Part shown: piece by piece, positions 44,605 to 57,233 of the stretch
Numbering within the stretch: the stretch's first letter is position 1
How the letters are laid out: each line of letters begins with the position of its first letter
Assembly (NCBI GenBank): GCA_034769895.1
Contig: CM068369.1
Span: 149,259,574 to 149,323,573 of the forward strand
DNA from: Magicicada septendecula
Lineage: Eukaryota > Arthropoda > Insecta > Hemiptera > Cicadidae
DNA length: 64,000 nt
Direction: 5' to 3'
Program-made: the position numbers and the translations under genes
Notes under the pieces: generated by a model
Seen by the model: only the letters and a program-made list of their open reading frames with translations
The model's database searches: none
What the model was told of the DNA's origin: nothing

Positions 44605-44926
44605 ATTTAAATAAAAAACAATAAGAAGTCACACGACGGAAAAAAAGGTAATATATTTTAATCTGTATTGAAATGTGACTTGGATACCAGAGAACATGAG
44701 TTTAATATTATTATTTCCCTGTAATTTATTAAGAAGGAAGACATTATTTCATATTTAAAATTGTAATTTTATTTTTATCATATTTAACATGCATATTTTA
44801 TAAAATATAATGATGTATATTTTAAACAATATGCTTATATTTTACCACACCACGCGCACGCGCGCGCAAGCACACATTACGTATTATAAATTATTTATGT
44901 ATAAATACATTTGTTTAATATAAAGT

Positions 44927-44972
<46 letters not shown>

Positions 44973-45780
44973 CTATATACACTCAAACACTTTTTGCTAC
45001 AGTTCTTTTCTTGAAATGTAATATTTAATATGCAGATACGTTTAGAATATTGGGACATTACAATTTATATATTATGTATTTGAATAGTACACTACGTAAC
45101 TATCGTACAACCTACCAGTTATGTCATGGGATTTCTGTGTTCGTTATGTTAAGACACCTTTCGTTGCACAATAAATTTTATGTAAGAAAAGAAGAGAGAT
45201 TTTGTGGCGTGGAATAAAAGCTAATGAAACATTAATTTATAAAAAAAAACAATTTTTTTTAAATTAAGAGGAAATGTGTATTTAAATTGACTTTTAAAAG
45301 AAGCTGTTGTACACGTATTAATCGTCGTATTTTTAATTTTTTTAAATAAAATTACGTAGTAGTGTAATTTATTTAAAACGTTATAAGGTGCAGATAAATA
45401 ATGTATAAAAAGTAAAAAATAAACACAGATATGAACATATAAATAAGAAACATAAATCGCATGTATAAAAGCTAATTATAAAATTGTTTTAATTACTTTG
45501 GTGTCTGACATTAAAATATAGAATTCAAGTAATTATTTTCAATGTTGCAAATCATATATCAATTTAATTTTTATTACAAAAATGAAAAGTTTATTTCTAG
45601 TATTTTAATCGAAATTTAATAATCGATATTAATTAATGTGCATCCATTTAAACTAACTAGAAAATTTACTAAAAAACAAATGTTAACTTTACAAGCTTAA
45701 ATTATATTAATTAGTTAAAATTTTGTAATTACACTATGTACAATTATTTATTTCTTCCCTTTTTATATCATGACTAAACT
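44605..45780. other. AT-rich DNA with (AC)n and a Penelope-end relic
   Basis: (AC)n at 44931-44971 is followed by CACTTTTTGCTACAGTTCTTTTCTTG (44989-45014), a decayed copy of the end sequence seen at 30361 and 35488. No gene is seen. Confidence 0.55.
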
Positions 45781-46257
45781 TGTTCACTGTCTTTCTTTAT
45801 AAAAAGAGACAGGTTCTTTTTTCACTTGTTTTTCGTGTCGAGTTACCGTGACGTGTGTGAGTTGTTCCTTAATGAAGATGATGATAATGCTGTTGGTGAC
45901 GAAGTTGAGGATGCACATGTCTGTTGTCTTTGTCTGTTGAACAGTGTGTTCGCCGTCTAGAATGACTGGCGTCTGTTTTATGTCGCTGAGCAAACTGACG
46001 TAGTGTTTCCGTGAACCACTTCTTAGCGTCTGTCCATATCGCTTAGCAAACGGAGATAGTGTCCCCGTGAACACATTACTAGCGTTTGTCTCGTCGGATT
46101 TTTTTTCCGCTCTGGGCTGTGCGGTTGTGCGTCGCAGAGACGAACCGCTCGGGATCTGAGTTCCGAGCTATCTTCTGGAGCTCCTGCCTCGTGGTCCTGC
46201 CCAAGTAGGGCGTGTGCTCTATAGCAGGCCAATTCTCGGCTGTTGTGCTAGCCTACA

Positions 46258-48905
46258 CTAGCGCAGTATACACCGAGGGCGTTTCCACGAATCACCTGGG
46301 CGTATACGGTACGTTCCCAGCCCAGCCACTAGAGGATTGTCTGGGAACCTCGCCGCACGTGCATAAAAATTACGTGCAAGCCGCCTGAAAGTTTTGTCTA
46401 AGGAGCGGACGCCAAGTCCTCTCCTTAGAAGGCGTGATGAAAAGCGACGGGGGACTTTGGCCGCTAGCCGAAGACCCCTGTCGAGGACGCTCTGCAACTT
46501 CTTTTTATGCATTGCGGCGAGGTAACCCCAGACCCGGCAGGCGTAGGTAATGACCGGCAGCAGATACGCGCCGACGATCATCCTGCCCAATTTCCTGGTC
46601 ATGGCTGAGCTAATCAGGAGTGGAAACAGTGCGCACAGACGAGCGGATGCTCGCTTGAGAACTGTCTGCGCGTGGGTACACCAGGTGAGCCGACGGTCGA
46701 GGTGTAATCCGAGGTACTTGACCTCTTTGGACCAGCGCAAGTACGTTCTGCCGATACGTAACTGCCTCATAGGGTTCTTCCGTCGCTTAGAGAATTCGAC
46801 GGCTACACTCCTGGTAGCGTTGAGTTGCACTCTCCAATTCTCAGTCCAGTCCACGAGCGTGTCGAGCTGGCGCTGCAGTCGTAAATACGGCCGTGTCGTC
46901 CGCAAAGAGGGCCATCTGGACTCCAGGCTGTCTCGGCACGTCGTTGACGTAGATCGAGAACAGAAGGGGGCCTAGAACACTACCTTGAGGGACGCCGGCT
47001 GTGATTCGTCTCTCGGAAGAGACTGAATCTCCAACTCTCACGCAGAAGGTCCTCTCCGTCAGAAAGCTAGCAATCAGATGGAGGTAGCAGTCCGGGAGTT
47101 CCCTAAGCTTGAATAATAGGCCATCATGCCATACGCTGTCGAAGGCTTTTTCAACATCCAAGAAACAGCCAACGGTCCGTTCTCTCCGACACCCGGCTTC
47201 CGTGACGCATTCCACCATTCTCATCAGTTGATGAGTGGTCGAATGCCCCACATGAAAGCAGAACTGTTCGGGGACCAGCACGTCAAAGTTGCTTAGATGT
47301 TCTCGTACACGACGCTCCACGAGGCGCTCAAAACCCTTGGACGTAGCGGAGAGTAGGCTGACAGGCCGGAGGTTGTCAGAGCGGGTGGCATCCTTTCCCT
47401 GCTTCGGGATCACGATGACCGTCCCCTTTCGCCATTTCTTGGGAAAGTAGGCCAGTCTGAGACACGCGTTGAACAAATCAGTCAAGACAATTGAACTCCA
47501 GGTTCGGGAAGAAGTCGTAGAGCGGTGTTCGTAACACCGTCCGGGCCTGGAGCTTTTCTTGGCTGAAGTTCAGAGAGCCGATCTGAGACCTCTTTCAAAG
47601 AGATGGGTTCGGGCTCCGCCGTGATCGGAAGAGACAGAAAGTCTTCCACAGCCATCTCGACTTGTTCGTCGAAGTGCCAGTCCATGGGCGGGTTGGGAGC
47701 GAACTGTCGCTCGAAACACAAGCCCAAGTACTCGGCCTTCTCCACCGGGCGACCCAGGAGTCGTCCGAACGGTCCAACAATGGCGGGGAGTGGAGGTCGT
47801 CGCCTCCGTCCCGTCAATGCGGAAGGTATTCTGTACATGTGACTGTGCGGGTCCGCATCCCCCGTTCGGGCCACGTCGATTTCCCAATAGCTACGTCGGA
47901 ACGCCTTCAGACTGCCACGCAGTCGTCCGGTGAGCCGATTGTATGCTGCCTTATCGGCTGGATCACGGGTCCTCTGCCAACGTTTCCGGAATTCCTCTCG
48001 CGAGCAAGAAGAGAGACTTCCTCAGGGATGCGTTGGTAGTCAGGCGTGAAACCAGCTCGCGTACGTGAAGACACGCCTATAGCCGAGATGATTGCTTCTT
48101 CAATTACCGCTACTGCTTCGTCTAGGAGGCGAACGGAATCGAGTGGGATCGCTGGCGGCAATCTACGGCACAAGGCCGGGCCGTAGCGATCCCAATCAAT
48201 AACCTTCTTCTTGTCAGAACGTGCATAGGCGTGCTGGGTAGCGACGTGGACCAAGATGGGGTTGTGGTCGGATGTCAGCTCCGTAAGCGAGAATACCTCG
48301 ACCGGTCAGACAATTCCTTGGGTCACCGCAATATCTAAAACATCGGGAGCCGCGTTAGGTAGTGTCGGAAAGAACGTGGGTTACGCTGGACCAATTACCA
48401 TCTCCCGGCGCGATTCAACAAAACTGAGCAAGCGCCTCCCGTTCGGAGTAGTCAAGCGACTATTCCAAACGCAATGCTTGCAATTCAGATCGCCGGCCAA
48501 AATTACCCTTCGGTGGGAATCGAAGATGACGTCCAGGTCGCCGACAAGGAGTTAAGCTTGTGGGGGCTTGTATGCTGAAACCACAAGGACGCCGTCAAGA
48601 CCTCCGTGGACCTCAATGGCGGTGGCCTTTAGGTTGGTTAGCTACGGCAAAGCGACACGATGATGACCTATGGAGGTCCTCACCGCGATCGCCGTGCCGC
48701 CTCCTCGTCGGCCAACTCGGTCATCCCGATAGACCACGTAATTTGGTAATCGAAACCGGTTCGCCGGGGTCAGGTGGGTTTCAGAGAGGAGAAGTACGTC
48801 TGGTTTGAACCGAGCCAGGAATTCTAGAAGGTCGGAATGCTTGGAACCGATGGAGTTAGCATTCCAGACTATGAGCGAGAGACCTCGTCTAAGGCCTCGG
48901 TTCAT
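46258..48905 (-). pseudogene. Jockey-like ORF2: endonuclease and reverse transcriptase, frameshifted
   Basis: It starts at the ATG at 48905. The endonuclease has LIVWNANSIGSK and DVLLLSETHL; after frameshifts near 48640 the end of the domain reads VTQGI ... ELTSDHNPILV (about 48245-48340). The reverse transcriptase blocks, in order: KAPGPDGV (near 47550), DNLRPVSLL, PEQFCFHVGHSTTHQL, GCFLDVEKAFDSVWHDGL, TAGVPQGSVLGPLLFSIYVND and the catalytic LFADDTAVF (near 46880). The C-terminal connection domain includes YLGLHLDRRLTW. Breaks occur near 47480 and 46870. The product would have been about 880 residues, normal for Jockey. Confidence 0.82.
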
Positions 48906-49433
48906 AGAAGACCTATGACTTCGCAGGCTTCCGCCAAGAGCATGAATCTCTCATTCGGGTTAGGAAGTTTCCAGGTGGTCTCGGATGGACCTGAATTTGG
49001 ATGCGACTTTCTTGAGGTCGTAGCCAGACAGAAAGTCGCGGACGAACTGTGCGTCATCGGATATGACGGAATGGGCGGTTTGCCTGGAAACTGAGGCCGC
49101 GTAAGAGCGACCAGGTTTTACGGCAGATCGGTCGTGGTGGAAGCCACAGGACCAGGGGCAGACGGTTTTGAGTGAGTGACAGGAAAAGTACGCTGTTGCG
49201 CTTCGTCGGACTTATACCGGGAAGCAGGACTTTTCTTGGGCTGTGGGCAGGCAGGAGCTCGGGGCCGAGCATCCGTTGTGGTTATCCCTTTAGAGGTTTT
49301 GTTTTTAATGATGCCTGCTCGCGGAAATAACGGAGGGGGCAGTGGTGGCGAGGCTACCTCTGGTTTAGAGGCGGGAGTTGGTGGTTCCGCGGAGGTGGAG
49401 GGTTGATTCTCCGGCTCCATAACCGAGATTTTG
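48902..49433 (-). pseudogene. Jockey-like ORF1 (gag-like), frameshifted
   Basis: A Pro/Ser/Ala-rich N-terminus (MEPENQPSTSAEPP start near 49420) is followed, in another frame, by AHSVISDDAQFVRDFLSGYD and LKKVASKFRSIRDHLE (near 48990-49075) and LLAEACEVIGLL at the end. This C-terminal pattern recalls gag proteins of insect Jockey-type elements without visible zinc knuckles. Its stop overlaps the ORF2 ATG as ATGA. Confidence 0.55.
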
Positions 49434-49560
49434 TCTCGTCGTTCAGAATCGTCCGGGGTTTTATACTGAAGGCACGCTGACAGATCGAAGATCCTTTAAC
49501 ATGCAATCTCAAACATGTATACTTAGTTAGCGCGTCGGTTTTCATACATTATTTCATTCG

Positions 49561-52500
49561 TATTTTTACACCCATAATTAGTATTTATGTGGAAACTAAC
49601 AAAATCATAAGAACCGTGATACTTTTGTGATTGTTTACATATAAATTAATTACTCGTCACTTATTAATTAGCTAAGAAATTAATTAATTTGTTTAGAGTT
49701 CGGTTATACTTTTACGTTTCACCTTCAAATTGTATGTACTGCAACAATACATATATTTGCATGTTTGTAAATATTTAGCATAGAAATTATATGTTGAACA
49801 GTTTTTAACAATATTATGCAGGCTAAGAATTGTCAGAAAGCGTACACCTGCCCCGCGAGTGAATACAGCGGTTGTGTGTTTGTGTGAGTGAAGCCAGCTG
49901 AGACATGCAAAGATGGGGTGATACGTACGAATTAGTTGTTTGTCTGTAATGAGGTTTTAACCGGATAAAAATAAACTAATTAATACATTTTAAACCTATG
50001 AACAAAGACTTACCCCAATCATAAAAACACCATTACATTAAGGAATTTTTAACAAATATAGTGATGTAAAAGTATTGCAGAAATTTGCAATAATAAAAAC
50101 GCCAGGTAATTTAATATTAATTACTAGTGTAATTAAATAATAATTAATAAGTGTGTTATATGTGAGTGACCAGGAAAAAATTATGCAAACGATGATATCG
50201 CTCGTGCTACGAGTATGTTTACGAAATTGCGAAAATGAACCAAAAAGTTATTTGTAATTAAAAGGACGCTTTGCACGAAGTGACAATATCTAACAGGTCG
50301 AAAACAGTCCTGGACTTGTCAGATCACCGTCCAGTATAAATATCACCGGCAATTTTGTGGCCATCTCAGACTCAAGATATCTTCACACAACGTCACGCTG
50401 CTGGTCTGCCGACCGATCGAACATCTTTACCTCACACACCAAGACTTATGGAGGAACTCTGGACCATCACAAACAACAAACCGTAGAGACAGAGAACACA
50501 GCATCAGCATAATTATCATCATCAAATTCTCAGGATTCAGGACACACACACACACGCAACGGTAACGTCGGTAGTACGCAGGTGATGAATAAAGAATTAT
50601 GTTTTTTTGTTTGTGAAAAGAACTCTTAAAAAGAAACTTATATATGAACAATGAAGACTTGAAGTTATAATATAATCACTGTACATAAATTTAAATGGTA
50701 GTTAAAGAAAATAATTTAATTTAACAACAAAATTTAAAAATACTAATCTTCTGCTGTATATTAAAATTTGGGTGTATCAGCAGAAATAAATAATAGGTTG
50801 GAAGTAAATGTTAGTTTTTTATTTTTTTTTAAGCAACAATTAGTTTTATTCTTGAGATTTAATATTTTTTTGTTTGTAAATGAGTTGCTATTATTATTTA
50901 AAATTTGAGTCAAATTCAGGCACACTGAAATAAAAAGTGTTTAGATAATTTGTTTAACATGTCTGTTTAGCTATTAAGATTATATGGTTGTTTATTTTTT
51001 ATATGTCATGAACAGCATAGAAGGTTATATTGTATTTTTGTAAACTTATAAAAAGGATTATTTTTTATTTTTATAATTCGAAATTTTAATATTTGCATAT
51101 ACGTATTCTATTAATATTAATAAATCATAGAATGATTATTTTTAAATGGTTTTAATTAATTATTTCATGTCATCAACACCTCACAATTATTTTTTTATTG
51201 TGCAACTACTTGACGCAACGAGAATTAAAAAAATCCTGCGACCTGCCCGGTGTGATACGCACTTCATAGTTGCGTTAAGTACATGGTATTGTATTTGTGT
51301 AATTTTTTATAATACTTGTAACGTTGCAATACACATGTCATTTCCAAGTCTTAAAATGAAATCATTCACTTTGCTGTATGTATTGTCAGTGTGCGAACTT
51401 TTATTATAAAGATATATTTAATTATTTGTATTTTATGCCTGTGTGAACTGGAGCTCACTACTACAAGTTAAATGACGGTACAAAAAGATGATTGTCTCCT
51501 CCCTCGGTAAGGTGACGCAATGGTAGGCACAGAGCACACACACACAAGAGTTCGCCACCCCTCAATATCCAAGTAACTCGTTGTTCAAAACAGGTTAGAA
51601 TTTTTCAAATTCTTGGCTGTTCCCATATGCACCATTTTCTACAACTATTCACAACTGTTTATATTTATTTTGTATGCACAAATAAGTTAACATGGGGAAA
51701 TCTGCAAATATGTTCATTGCTGCAATATAATACGTTGACTCGCAAATTCAATATACGTATTCTAGTCAAACGCATACGATTGAGACAATGACCGGTTTAC
51801 GAGCAGACTTTGAGAGAAAACAAATAAGTAAGTGAAGCAAGAAAATAGAGTAGCCAGATTGTGCACAAAGTTGCCTGTCAAACACAAGAAATAATAATCA
51901 CCGAAGAAAAGACAATGAGAATAATCCACGGCTAACAGAAAGCGAAGGCGATAGAAATGCTAATAGGGAAAGGAATGTAGAATATATAAATAATAACAGA
52001 TATCGCAATCAACGAACTTATACAAATTGCATATAACGTGATTTTGTTAGACAAGAAAGTAAAAGCAATATGAAGGTAACAGGTACAGAAGAAAGAGTGA
52101 TGAGAGAAGATCTTATAGAAATAATGAAGGACATTACCGATGGCCACTCACCATCACCAAGTCGAGAAGTGAATCAGGAGGGAGACAAAAGGGACTAGAG
52201 CACTACAAGTGATTGATAGTATTTCAACTAAGTACGACTGTGGTTAGGTGCAGTGATCAATTACAGTGTCAGCAGAAGTCACGGTTCTGGTTAAAAAGTT
52301 CAAGTTCTGGCTTGCAAGATGAAGAAAATACATTCATACCAATCATAAACTGATGTAGAGGAAAACTAGATATTTTTAATTAGAAAAACAAAAAGAATAA
52401 ATTATTTTTAATATAGAGATACAGCAAAGAAGAACTAGCTGAAACAATTAATGGAACACATAATTAGTCAAATAAACAATGTCAAAATAATAAAAATGTC

Positions 52501-53346
52501 ATGATTCGAAGACAAATGTAGATTAATTTTATTTGCTCAATCAGTATGTTCCCTGTGACTTGACTAATAGCATTAAAAATATGAAAGAAGAATTGTCTAA
52601 CACCATTAATCAAACAGATAATGAGTTAAGATAACAAAGGCAAAATAATAAAACATGTGATAATATGAATACAAATTTACAAAAATTGAAACAGGAGTTG
52701 ACAAGTAGAACTCATTACATCAAGTATTCAACACAATTTGCCTCAAACTTAATATAAAATTATGAAAGAAAACTAGCCTATGATTATTATAAACTATTGA
52801 ATGAAGTAAGAAGAGAATAAAGTTATGACTTGTTACAAAAAAAGCCATATGGTATATGAAAAACAATAGTCGCTACAGAGATGATCATGAAAATAATCCT
52901 CATAAAACGCAATGGGAAGGTAAAATAGAGTAACACACATAAATAGAGTTACACATAAAATAGAGTAACCAAGATGACAATGTAACACATTTAAATACCA
53001 GTAGATATATAAAAAAAAATTTACTATGCCCGCTACAGAAGACTCGATAATTTCAGACTAGATAGAATTCCAATTAATTACCATAGTTAAAAATTATATT
53101 TTATAGTTTCTATTTTTATGTAAATATGTTCATTTGTTGAACTATTAGCTTTATCATGTTTATACTATGAATAAAATTGTATGTTTTAATTAGAATGTTG
53201 CTTAATTAATTTTGTTTACTGTGGATTGTTTAGCTTGCAATGTTACCGCATCAAGAATTGTAATTAATGTTTGGTTTTTTAAATCCAGCAAATGTATATT
53301 ATTTTATAATAATAAATACTTAAATTCGTAGTGACTGTCAATCAAT
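49561..53346. other. AT-rich DNA with weak promoter-like and gag-like traces
   Basis: No gene is recognised. GTATAAATATCACC at 50334-50347 is a good TATA box, with TCTCAGACT about 30 bp downstream and a GC-richer leader up to about 50570. Around 51940-52200 and 52430-52770 the plus strand has Arg/Asn/Glu-rich, coiled-coil-like reading pieces broken by stops, which might be a dead retroelement gag. Confidence 0.3.
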
Positions 53347-53416
53347 GAATTTTTCCGGTGAAGGGTTTGTGAGGATCGTTCAAAAAGTATAACACAAATT
53401 TCAAATTATTTGTGTC

Positions 53417-53448
53417 GACTTTTCGACAATATTTATTGTCATAATCAG
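53417..53448 (-). ncRNA. Decayed hammerhead-like motif, left arm
   Basis: Reverse complement of the right-arm site with CTGATTA for CTGATGA and GAAAAGTC for GAAACGTC; stem II (GACAAT-AAAT-ATTGTC) is unchanged. Confidence 0.45.
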
Positions 53449-53715
53449 GACCTGTGTGTGAATACAAAAGAAAATGTCAAACACAACAGATCAATTATTT
53501 GAGTGAACGTGTTTGTGTATGTGTGTATCCTTGAATATGTGAAATAGTTGATACACATATCCTTGTATATGTGTGTATTCTTGGATCACATATACAAGGA
53601 TACACACACGTATGTGCACACACACACACACACACACACTCACATACAAAAACACGTTCACTCAAATAATTTACCTGTTGTGTTTGACATTTTCTTTTGT
53701 ATTCATACACAAGTT

Positions 53716-53747
53716 CTGATGATGACAATAAATATTGTCGAAACGTC
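53716..53747 (+). ncRNA. Hammerhead ribozyme-like motif, right arm
   Basis: CTGATGA (53716-53722), perfect six-pair stem II GACAAT/ATTGTC with an AAAT loop, GAAAC (53740-53744) and GTC (53745-53747). Stem I can pair GTT before the core with AAC after GTC. Stem III is minimal (ACGT palindrome), as in dimer-dependent ribozymes of Penelope-like elements. Confidence 0.65.
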
Positions 53748-53822
53748 AACACAAATAATTTGAAATTAGTGTTATACGTAATTTTTGATCGATCCTCATA
53801 AAGCCTTCACCGGAAAAATTCC

Positions 53823-56341
53823 TTATTAAAGTTTCTTTAGATTATAAAGTACAATAATGCAAATCCTTCATTAAATTAAAATATAATTTTCATTCGGAAT
53901 AAAGGGAAGTAATATGTAGGCTACTGCTGTGAACTCTTAGAGTACATAAACCTTGTCGAACTGTTGAAAATTGTAAAGATTTTAGGAAGATTTTATTAGA
54001 GAGAAAAACAAGAAGGCTTTCAGCCGTATTGAATGGGGTAAAATGTCAAATTAGAAAATATAGTAAATTATTTAAAATAAAAATAATAGTTTTGTGTTAT
54101 GTACAAATCTGTAGATAATTAAACTAAAATGACGTTTGTTTCAGTGCAAGTAGCGCAAAACTCAATAATAATGTAGGCCTATAAAATGTTAAAGTAGTTT
54201 GTAGGAAACATAAATAAGAATTTAAAAACATTATAAAACTTAACCGAAGAACAAGATAGTGGTTTATAACAATAATGTATTCTAGAACAAGACGCCAACT
54301 CACTTTTGTTTAAGAGTCTGTTCCGTTAAGATCAAAGCCAAAGGAGTGCCGTATAGTAATTAATTGTCAGTCAGTGTCAATCCGGTAGTTAGAAATAAAT
54401 AAGAACTGCTGCGGTGAACAGTAATAGGGTTAATCAGGTAAAATGAAAATAAGCTGAAAAATATATTATTAACATCACTCGAAGAAAATAATTTACAAGG
54501 AAAACTATAACTACCAACGTACAACGAAAAGCCTGATAAGAAATAGTTTACTAAGTGATATTACGAAGTATACATAATTCGTACCAGGTAAAGAGTAGTG
54601 TTATATTAAAACACATTTATTCGAGACAACGAAATAACATAATTACATTAACAAACACAATAATTGGACTCTGATATTTTGTCTGCATAACTAAATGATG
54701 AAACTAAACAGTATACTTTATTGAGTGACATTAGTAGTGTTGATTTTCAAATACTACACTTTAAACTAGACCGTATAAAAGAAAAATTCAAGATTAAACA
54801 TTATTTTCACCGAATTGAAAAGAATTTTTTGCTTAGCGTTTTTTTTTGGCGTCTGCCGTTGCATTGACAAGATGGCGACTCCGCCTGGCTACTGTTAAAA
54901 TACTTTGAATAACCTGAATATTAATAATTTGTTATAGTAAATTAAAATTAATATTAGTAATAATAAGAAAGCAAATTAATTTTGTTTTTTCGTGGTTTTT
55001 TGTCGTTTAAGCTGAAACCTGAAGACCTGTTTGCTCTGATGTCTTGTTTCTGAAATGCTTCCTTATATTTGTAGGTTTTCGACCACAGTGACCGTAGACA
55101 TAAAAGCACAATTATATGTTTCTCTGTGATCAATAGTTTTAATTTTGTTCTGTAATATTTTGATTTCCATAATCGAACGAGTGGCTGTGTGTAATTCTTA
55201 GAGTACACAAGGGCGAGGAACTCCCCTGGCTTCTTGAACATTCCACGCTCACACGCTACAACTTCAAACGGGCTAGGCTTCAATCGTGTCGATTTTGTGA
55301 CATCGCGTCAAGCTGTCGTCCTGACGCCCTGAAATATACTTTTGTTAGTTTATATATCAGGCAGATGTACGTTTCTTCCAAAATCTACGGCCACGGCTTT
55401 AGCTTTTCTTGTTTTCCGGTTTTTTCTTGGTATTTCTTTTACCCCAGTAAAACTAATCGGCATTTATCTTATGAAGCTTCATTTCAATTTTAAGTTGCTA
55501 AGTTTCTTCTTGTAACTTCAATTTTTCCTCACTATTAGCTGATTCTATAGCTTTCTGCACATGTAATTCCTTTAACTTCAGTTCGTCATATGTAGCTCTT
55601 GTGTCCGTACGACGACAGTCAAACGCAACGTTAAATTCATTTCGAACGTTGCTCTGAATATTTCATATGAGATTTAATGTTAGAATTTTTTTCTACTTGG
55701 CAGTAGTATTATACTTATAAATAGTTAATCAACGGACACGTCATAGACAGCAAAATCCAGGAAAAATAACCCGTTCATCATGTTAATATTAACTCGAATC
55801 CTGTACGTAACCATACATTACCATCACCACGACATAAAAAAACTTATTTGAACAGAAACAATTTGTTGGCCGCCCATATAAGTTCCTATAGAATCATCGC
55901 TTTTGTATTGCACATGTTAGATTGTGATCGTTTTCCCCTATACACGATATAAATAGGACGCTGTAACATGTACAATGTTGGTTCTTTTCCTGTGCCGTTG
56001 AACGTTATAAAACAGCAGTATAAAAATACGATGACAAGGTTAGCTAATTTAACAACTTTTGGATTCTTATTCTTTTCCTGTACTCTTTATTTGCCACTAA
56101 ATCATTCGTCTTTGTTCCAGACTTTAATATTTACTGACGTGTAACTAATGAATTTAATGTTAATAACAGTGAAAACTTTTCACGGTGTTAAATGAAAAAA
56201 AATATATATTAATGTCTTTACTCATTACTATAAAGCCATTGGTAGAAGAGACGTGGGTCGTCCAAGGATGAGATGAGTACCGGAACAGGTTTACATAACC
56301 TAATCCTTGAAGAAAAGAAGAAGAAGAAGAAGAAGAAGAAG

Positions 56342-56372
<31 letters not shown>

Positions 56373-57201
56373 CTTTACTCATACCGGACTTGTAGAAATA
56401 ATAATTCCGTATATTGCAGAGAAGCTTTATTGTTAGAAGTGACTTAAAGCATTATGATATCTGACAACAAATGTCAGACAATTTACAAAAGCCAGAGCAA
56501 CTGTCACACAGCATCCAATTTATTGTTTGTCACAGTGCGAGATTAGCGAGTGGTGGACAGTGTGACCTTTTTATATAACGCTAGATATACCTATCACTGT
56601 TTTTAATCAATAATATGCTTTAACCGTTGCAGCTGCTAGTTTATCTGGTATACAACAAAACATTTATGTAGGTAAAAGCTTTTATGTTATTCCAAATTCT
56701 GTTTTTGAAAATACCCTGTATTTTACCAGCAAGTCACCCGTGCTGGTTAATATTTCATTTAGTAATTCGAAAACTTTATAAAAATATATAATGTAACTAA
56801 AGAAGTAAGCAGATTTAAGTAACTTTCAAAAACTAACTTTTTTATTTGAAGTTCCGCAAAATCTTAAAACAATATCAGTCTTTAAGTTTTTATTGAAACA
56901 TTTATTAAAGTATTATCATCATAACAATAATAGGTTTAACTTAAAAAAAGCAAATAACTGTCATACAACGTCTTTGTACATTATCTTTGCAATTCGAACG
57001 TCCGCTTGTAGTATAGTTGAAGTCCACGGCGACCTAATCAACAATAATTCCTCAGATCCAGGTTAGTCTATTTGTGTTCGTGTGATTGTTTATCGCTATG
57101 GCGGAACAGACCTTAACCAGAACTGGAGGGTTTTTGAATTCAAAACGATAATTTAATTACCCTGTAACCGTCAGTGACTTGGTTCTAGCGTTTTTTATAT
57201 A
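53823..57201. other. Intergenic DNA with a LINE tail and (GAA)n
   Basis: A minus-strand open frame at 54954-55283 lacks an ATG start and any family I recognise, although its first 40 residues look protein-like. Positions 56248-56320 read RRDVGRPRMR on the plus strand, the tail of a LINE reverse transcriptase, and run into (GAA)n at about 56316-56371. CAAGATGGCGACTCC at 54871-54885 is a YY1-like start-site motif without a following ORF. Nothing else is seen. Confidence 0.4.
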
Positions 57202-57233
57202 GACGCGTTTCGTGACATGTGTCACATCATCAG
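57202..57233 (-). ncRNA. Hammerhead ribozyme-like motif
   Basis: On the minus strand: CTGATGA (57233-57227), stem II GTGAC-ACAT-GTCAC, GAAAC (57211-57207), then a GCG that can pair in the palindrome CGCG as a short stem III, and GTC (57204-57202). All conserved core positions are present; stem I is AT-rich and weak. It is probably the end of a degraded Penelope-like element. Confidence 0.65.

Larger units (their letters stand above)
45781..49560 (-). mobile_element. Jockey-like non-LTR retrotransposon, near full length
   Basis: A GC-rich island in AT-rich DNA that reads on the minus strand as a gag-like ORF1, an APE endonuclease and a reverse transcriptase, followed by a 3' region with a tandem repeat (about 45960-46090, unit near 75 bp with GCAAACGGAGATAGTGTCCCC). 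Several frameshifts interrupt both ORFs. The base composition differs sharply from the surroundings, which fits a recent insertion. Confidence 0.8.
53347..53822. repeat. Inverted-repeat element with hammerhead-like cores in both arms
   Basis: Arms of about 170 bp: the left arm (53347-53515) starts GAATTTTTCCGGTGAAGG and the right arm (about 53640-53822) is its reverse complement with a few differences. The loop is made of GTGTGTAT/CACATATAC repeats and an (AC)n at 53610-53639. No coding capacity. Confidence 0.85.

Noticed and set aside
47603..48808. Several plus-strand frames in the GC-rich segment
   Set aside because: They are shadows of the minus-strand Jockey-like ORF2; GC-rich DNA leaves many frames open.
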